Assembly: GCA_017544185.1 (NCBI GenBank)
Contig: JAFYEQ010000062.1
Location: 1 to 9,710 of the forward strand
DNA from: Oscillospiraceae bacterium
GTDB lineage: Bacteria; Bacillota; Clostridia; Oscillospirales; Ruminococcaceae
Direction of reading: 5' to 3'
DNA: 9,710 nt
How positions within the stretch are numbered: the first letter of the stretch is position 1; each line of letters starts with the position of its first letter. The position numbers and the translations under genes were made by a program. The notes beneath the pieces are model-generated. The model did no database searches. It was not told the DNA's origin and worked only from the letters and a program-made list of their open reading frames with translations. Positions 5,326 through 9,710 of this stretch are shown here, piece after piece.

Positions 5326-6950
5326 TGGAACTTACAGCGGTCACCTTTTCATACAGACGCAACGGACGCACCTTTACAGTGAGGACGGACAGATCCGTCA
5401 GCAATAAGTTCGCGGACCTGATAATAAAGCAGGACGGGGACGTGATAACTGCCGACGTGCAGACCAGACAGGCCATAACGATAGTACGGCTCTTTGCTGA
5501 GTTCTCTCACGAATTCGGCAAGGATGAGCGTATATTCCTCAACGGCTATCAGTCCTGGACGGACAGCGCAGAGCTCCCTGCGGGACATACCATGAGAGGC
5601 ATAGACCATATCCCCGGTGCCATACGTGATAGGTATGCACTTTCGCGGTACGGCGACTATGACTTCGCGCGATACCCCAAAGGGGAGCAGCACGGCTTCA
5701 CCTACGGCTATCTCGACGACGGCTCGGGGGATATCGAGTTCATAGGCTCTCTCTCGGAGGACAGCGGCTTTACGGGCATAGCCACACGTATCGACAGATC
5801 CAAGATCATCGCTCAGAAGGACTGCCGCGGACATGTGGTCAGCGGCGCGTATAAGGGGCTCCATCTGTTCGTAGGCAGGGGAGGACCGGATGATATGTTC
5901 GACAGGTACTTTGAGCTGATGAAGGTAAAGCCCCGCACCGACAAGCCCATATCGGGGTATACCAGCTGGTACAGGCACTATCAGGACATATCCGCAGAGA
6001 AGCTCACCGCCGACCTTGAAGCGCTGGACATCACCTATCCCTGCGATGTGTTCCAGATAGACGACGGCTATCAGACAGCAGTGGGCGACTGGCTGGATAT
6101 AGATACCGACAAGTTCCCCGCGGGGCTCTCGCCCGTGATAGGTAAGATACGAGAAAGAGATATCACGCCCGGGATATGGATCGCGCCATTCGTATGTGAG
6201 GAGAAGTCGAAGCTCATAAACTCTCATCCCGACTGGCTGCTCCGCGACAAGAAGGGAGCGCCTGTCAAGTCGGGCTGTAACTGGAGCTGTCACTACGCGC
6301 TGGATATATACAACGACGGCTTGAGGGCATATCTCAGACAGGTCTTCGACACCTTCCGCGGGTGGGGGATAGGGCTCATAAAGGCCGACTTCCTCTATGC
6401 GGCGTGTATCATACCCCGTGAGGACAGGACCAGAGGACAGGTGATGCATGACGCTATGGCGCTTTTGCGTGAGCTTTGCGGAGATATGGCCATGCTCGCC
6501 TGCGGCGTACCTCTGGCGAGCGCCTTCGGTGTGGCGGAGTACTGCCGTATCGGATGTGATGTGTCGCTGGACTGGGACGATAAGTTCTATATGCGGCATA
6601 TGCACCGTGAGCGTCCGTCCACAAAGAACAGTATGCAAAATACCGTCTTCCGCCGACAGCTCTCGGGAAGAGCGTTCGTGAACGATCCGGACGTGTTCCT
6701 GCTCAGGGACGATCATACCTCCATGACCTGGGAGCAGCGCAGTGCGCTGGCACGGCTGAACGCTCTGTGCGGCGGAGTGCTGTTCACCTCCGATGATATG
6801 TCTGTGTATAAGGACAGACAGCGGGAGGAGCTGACGGAGATCATGCGGATCAGGTCCTGCGATAAGCATGTCATCGCTGCAGATCTGGATCGCGGTGAGC
6901 TCACCGTCACCTATGATGCAGGCGGCAAGGTAGAGACTATAACTATATAA
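5325..6950 (+). CDS. GH36-family alpha-galactosidase-like glycoside hydrolase
   Basis: This 541-residue protein has the clan GH-D layout: an N-terminal beta-sandwich with the hallmark NGYQSWTDS (73-81), then a TIM barrel. Barrel signatures are VFQIDDGYQ (QIDD with D246 and D247), GIWIAPFVCEEKS, HPDWLL, and GLIKADFLYA, which carries the likely nucleophile D355. RIGCDVSLDWDD follows, with D412 as likely acid/base; the spacing of 57 residues fits the family. It would remove terminal alpha-linked galactose by a retaining mechanism. No signal peptide is present, so it works in the cytoplasm on imported sugar. At about 540 residues it is shorter than the 720-730 residue AgaA/RafA-type enzymes, although a C-terminal beta domain remnant is visible. 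The ATG at 5325 has 6-nt spacing from GGGAGG (5313-5318) and overlaps the symporter stop by one base; the adjacent ATG at 5322 is the alternative. Activity on other alpha-glycosides cannot be excluded. Confidence 0.9.
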   Translation: MELTAVTFSYRRNGRTFTVRTDRSVSNKFADLIIKQDGDVITADVQTRQAITIVRLFAEFSHEFGKDERIFLNGYQSWTDSAELPAGHTMRGIDHIPGAIRDRYALSRYGDYDFARYPKGEQHGFTYGYLDDGSGDIEFIGSLSEDSGFTGIATRIDRSKIIAQKDCRGHVVSGAYKGLHLFVGRGGPDDMFDRYFELMKVKPRTDKPISGYTSWYRHYQDISAEKLTADLEALDITYPCDVFQIDDGYQTAVGDWLDIDTDKFPAGLSPVIGKIRERDITPGIWIAPFVCEEKSKLINSHPDWLLRDKKGAPVKSGCNWSCHYALDIYNDGLRAYLRQVFDTFRGWGIGLIKADFLYAACIIPREDRTRGQVMHDAMALLRELCGDMAMLACGVPLASAFGVAEYCRIGCDVSLDWDDKFYMRHMHRERPSTKNSMQNTVFRRQLSGRAFVNDPDVFLLRDDHTSMTWEQRSALARLNALCGGVLFTSDDMSVYKDRQREELTEIMRIRSCDKHVIAADLDRGELTVTYDAGGKVETITI

Positions 6951-6958
6951 CAAGATCA

Positions 6959-6984
6959 GCAGCCCTTCCATCCGGAAGGGCTGC
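6959..6984. terminator. Hairpin between convergent operon end and addA end
   Basis: GCAGCCCTTCC and GGAAGGGCTGC form a perfect 11-bp GC-rich stem with an ATCC loop, 8 nt after the GH36 stop and 4 nt beyond the addA stop. The position between two convergent genes suggests a shared bidirectional terminator. The following bases on the plus strand (ATCGTCATC) and on the minus strand (TGATCTTGTT) lack a real T-run, so termination may be weak or need Rho, or the stem may mainly protect 3' ends. Confidence 0.65.
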
Positions 6985-6988
6985 ATCG

Positions 6989-9710
6989 TCATCTCATGGG
7001 ATCCATACGCGCCACGGGGAAGGCCTGCTCTGCACGCAGTGCATAGAGCCACATCTCGCGGACGGGTATGCCCGTCAGTCTCTCCACCGCTATGCGGTAC
7101 CAGTTCATCTGGCGCTCATGACGGGGGACGAAGACCTCCTCGCGGGTATCACGGTCGGTCTTGTAGTCAAGGAGTATCCATTGACCGTCATACAGGAAGG
7201 CGGCATCTATGATACCCTGTATCATAGTAGGGGAGCTGTCGTCTATCTGCATGGTGAACGGCCACTCGCGGCGGATCTCCTCCGCTGCGATCAGCTCCTG
7301 TCCCAGTTCGCTCTCAAGAAATCCCGCTGCGCCCTTGGCGTATATGGTCTTGGCCTCCGTTTCGGAGAGTATGCCCGCTGCCTTCATGCGCTCTATCTCG
7401 CCCGTGACTATGCTGCGGTATGAGCCGCCCCATCTGAAGAGCGACAGATCTATGAGCTGCAGGAAGCGGTGAGTGGCAGAGCCTATATCGGTGGCAGAAG
7501 CCTTCTCTTCCTCCATGAACTTCGGGCGGGAGGGTATCTCGGAGAGCAGTGCCCCGGGCTTATGTTCGGGCTGGCGCTTCGTCTCGGGAGTCTCTTCCTC
7601 TTCGGACCAGGGGGAGTATCTCTCGGGATGGGTCTCCATATCTCTGAGCAGTGATGTGACGCTGGTCTTCAAAGGCGAGCCATCCACGGTGCCGCCTGTC
7701 CACATCATGTCGGGACGAGCTGCTCCAGATGCGATGACTGACCGTATATTGTCATCGAGCACGGACTCAGGCGTGGGATGCTCGTCCGATACGATCCTGC
7801 GGGGCTCAGCCACCGTGAGCTGCCATTGTCCGCCTATGGACGTCTCTCCCACCTCGGGCAGACCGGTATGGGGCAGCACCGCCGGCATTATGAGGTCGAG
7901 CATGGACTTCGTGTTCCATATACGCGACAGCTTGTTCTCCTCCTGCCATCTGTCGACAGCCTTGTCGTCCAGATCTCCCACCATGATCAGCTCCTCCATG
8001 GCGCGTGTCATGGCAACGTACAGGAGGCGGGACTCCTCCGCTATCTTCGACCGCTTTTCACGCTGCGTGAAGGCATCACTGCCGAAGGTATGCCGTTTGG
8101 TATGCCTCTTTCGGGATATGACTGGGATGTATACGCCCAGGGGTGCCCCCGATCCCTCGGAGGTGCCCACGTTGATACGCATCTTGCTCGTGGGAGGCTT
8201 TTTGTGCATATCCTTCTGCAGCTGCATAAGGAACACCGTTTTGAACTCCAGTCCCTTGGACTTATGCATGGTCATCAGGCGGACCAGCTGATCGCTCTCG
8301 CCCAGAGATGCGGGCGTATCGCCCGTGTCTTCGGAGGGAGCCGTTCGCAGCTTGCCGATCTCCCGCAGGAAGTCGGAAAGCCGTATGATGCCGCGCTTCT
8401 GCATCTCCACCGCTCTCCCATAGAAGGAGTCCAGGTTCAGCTGTCGGAGCCTGCCGTCGGGGTATGCCCCGCGCACAGCGTATATGCCGCTCTCGCGCAT
8501 GAGCATCCATACGATCTCGGACAGATCCAGTATACGGCACCGTTCCCGCCATTCGTGTATGCGCTCGCGGGCAGCGATGCATTTACGGTCGAGCTCCGTC
8601 TCATTGCGCTGGCAGCAGTATCTGAACGCCTCGTAGTACCAGCATCGGTCGGGCTTGGCATCTCGTATCAGTGCCAGCTCCTCATCGGTGAAGCAGAAGG
8701 GGACGTTGCGCAATGCGCCTATGAGCTCTGTATCGGTATGATCGTTGTCTATCACCGTCAGCAGCGATATGAACGAGGATATCTCGGACAGCCCGTAGAA
8801 GCTCTCGCCGCCGTCATAGTGTACTGGGATATGCATCTTTCGCAGATGCTCTACTATAGCGGTAGAGTCTTTGTTCTTCCTGACGAGTATCACGATATCC
8901 TTGAGGCCTCTGCCATTCGCCACCAACTCCTGGATCTGCCGTCCCACCGCTTCGCACTGGGCTTCGATCCTGCCGTCATTATCAAGATCTCCATCCTTGG
9001 TGATCAGCATCACCTTTACGGGAGGATAGTCGCCGTGGATATTGGCTCTGAGCATATCATCGGGGGTATAGTCTATCTCGGATATGCGCTTGTCCATACA
9101 CATCGTGAACACCTCGTTCACGCAGTCTATGATGCGCTCGCAGGAGCGGTAGTTCTCCTGGAAGAAGATCTTGCGGTGCTCTGCGCCTTTGTCGATGCTG
9201 TAGTCCTCGATGTCCCGTTCCATGATGTCGGGGGCCGCGCTGCGGAAGCCGTATATGCTCTGCTTTATGTCTCCCACACGGCACAGCGAGCGTCCTTCAT
9301 CGCCCGAGAGCGCATTGATGATCGCGTGCTGTATCGCGCTCACGTCCTGACACTCATCCACATATATATCCGTGATGTCCTCTTTTATGGCTCTGCATAT
9401 CTCAGGTCTCTTGGTGAGCTCATACACCATCTGCTCCATATCCGAGTAGTCTATGCCCTGCGCCTCCAGCTTCATGCGGCGGAAATGCTCAGATGTGGCC
9501 TTCAGCAGTATGGCCATACCCCTGAGAGTGCGCTGTATGCGTTCGTTGTCGGCGACCTGAGAGGGCTTTTGCAGCTTCTCGAGGAGCTTGACATCCTTCA
9601 GGAGACAGCCTTTCGATCCCTTTACCTCGTTTCTGAGAGCCTTGAAACCCTCGTTCCACTCCTTGAGCGCTTCATCCCCCTTGCTGTAGACAGTGGGGCT
9701 CGGCATCTGA
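6989..9710 (-). CDS. addA: ATP-dependent helicase/nuclease subunit A, C-terminal part (cut by window edge)
   Basis: AddA is the UvrD-like helicase and RecB-like nuclease of the AddAB complex, which resects double-strand breaks for RecA. The 906 visible codons run in frame through the right edge, so the N-terminal Walker A region is missing. Superfamily 1 helicase motifs appear in order: Walker B VDECQD (about 9345-9362), VGDIKQSIYGFRSA (about 9240-9281), QENYRS (about 9145-9162), MTMHKSKGLEFK (about 8240-8275) and LLYVAMTRAMEEL (about 7993-8031). The C-terminal nuclease domain has GSATHRFLQL, GIIDAAF and the catalytic LLDYKTD (D-Y-K codons at 7160-7168). GDIKQSIY plus the C-terminal nuclease separates AddA from PcrA/UvrD. 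Walker B reads DECQD instead of the usual DEYQD. It is convergent with the galactoside operon and shares the hairpin at 6959-6984. addB may lie upstream, outside the window. Confidence 0.93.
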   Translation of the reverse strand, partial: QMPSPTVYSKGDEALKEWNEGFKALRNEVKGSKGCLLKDVKLLEKLQKPSQVADNERIQRTLRGMAILLKATSEHFRRMKLEAQGIDYSDMEQMVYELTKRPEICRAIKEDITDIYVDECQDVSAIQHAIINALSGDEGRSLCRVGDIKQSIYGFRSAAPDIMERDIEDYSIDKGAEHRKIFFQENYRSCERIIDCVNEVFTMCMDKRISEIDYTPDDMLRANIHGDYPPVKVMLITKDGDLDNDGRIEAQCEAVGRQIQELVANGRGLKDIVILVRKNKDSTAIVEHLRKMHIPVHYDGGESFYGLSEISSFISLLTVIDNDHTDTELIGALRNVPFCFTDEELALIRDAKPDRCWYYEAFRYCCQRNETELDRKCIAARERIHEWRERCRILDLSEIVWMLMRESGIYAVRGAYPDGRLRQLNLDSFYGRAVEMQKRGIIRLSDFLREIGKLRTAPSEDTGDTPASLGESDQLVRLMTMHKSKGLEFKTVFLMQLQKDMHKKPPTSKMRINVGTSEGSGAPLGVYIPVISRKRHTKRHTFGSDAFTQREKRSKIAEESRLLYVAMTRAMEELIMVGDLDDKAVDRWQEENKLSRIWNTKSMLDLIMPAVLPHTGLPEVGETSIGGQWQLTVAEPRRIVSDEHPTPESVLDDNIRSVIASGAARPDMMWTGGTVDGSPLKTSVTSLLRDMETHPERYSPWSEEEETPETKRQPEHKPGALLSEIPSRPKFMEEEKASATDIGSATHRFLQLIDLSLFRWGGSYRSIVTGEIERMKAAGILSETEAKTIYAKGAAGFLESELGQELIAAEEIRREWPFTMQIDDSSPTMIQGIIDAAFLYDGQWILLDYKTDRDTREEVFVPRHERQMNWYRIAVERLTGIPVREMWLYALRAEQAFPVARMDPMR

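Noticed and set aside
5349..7052. A 567-codon open frame on the minus strand opposite the GH36 gene
   Set aside because: It is antisense to a gene with clear family motifs, has no ribosome binding site or recognisable domain, and runs across the convergent hairpin into the addA end. It is a shadow of codon use.
7473..8291. A 272-codon open frame on the plus strand inside addA
   Set aside because: It is serine-rich low-information sequence opposite the conserved helicase motifs of AddA, with no family resemblance.
1..9710. CRISPR array, tRNA, insertion sequence or attachment site
   Set aside because: No regularly spaced repeats, tRNA-like cloverleaf, transposase motif or flanking direct repeats were seen on either strand.

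Overview
This window looks like a piece of chromosome from a gut-type Clostridia, most plausibly a Ruminococcus-like member of the Oscillospiraceae. This is inferred from the gene content (type III glutamine synthetase, AddA-type recombination helicase, GPH sugar symporter with a GH36 galactosidase), strong AGGAGG ribosome binding sites with occasional TTG/GTG starts, roughly balanced base composition, and frequent ATA isoleucine codons. No taxonomic marker gene is present, so the assignment is tentative. No mobile element, CRISPR array, tRNA or rRNA was seen.

Layout. (1) At 1-403, minus strand, is the N-terminal 134 codons of glnN, type III glutamine synthetase. It has its own excellent sigma-A promoter (485-513) and a transcribed leader carrying a 15-bp hairpin (427-460). 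(2) At 591-3093, minus strand, is a probable two-gene operon: a membrane-anchored GGDEF diguanylate cyclase (TTG start at 3093), then a soluble GT-B-like protein of unknown function. (3) At 3094-3263 is a divergent control region with overlapping promoters and tandem palindromic operators. (4) At 3264-6950, plus strand, is a compact three-gene operon: a TetR-family regulator, a GPH-family sugar:cation symporter and a GH36 alpha-galactosidase-like enzyme, with a 13-bp gap and then a 1-base (or 4-base) overlap between genes. (5) At 6959-6984 is an 11-bp perfect hairpin between convergent genes. (6) At 6989-9710, minus strand, is the C-terminal part of addA, a helicase/nuclease for double-strand break repair, cut by the window end.

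How the parts work together. The plus-strand operon reads as a self-contained galactoside import and hydrolysis unit. The symporter would bring a small alpha-galactoside into the cell, the GH36 enzyme (no signal peptide) would split it in the cytoplasm, and the TetR protein would repress its own operon through the two GATAG-N5-CTATC sites on the promoter. The divergently transcribed diguanylate cyclase shares the same 170-bp control region, so the regulator may also link substrate sensing to c-di-GMP output. That link, and the role of the GT-B-like protein beside the cyclase, are the least described parts of the window. glnN and addA are core genes at the edges and appear unrelated to the middle.
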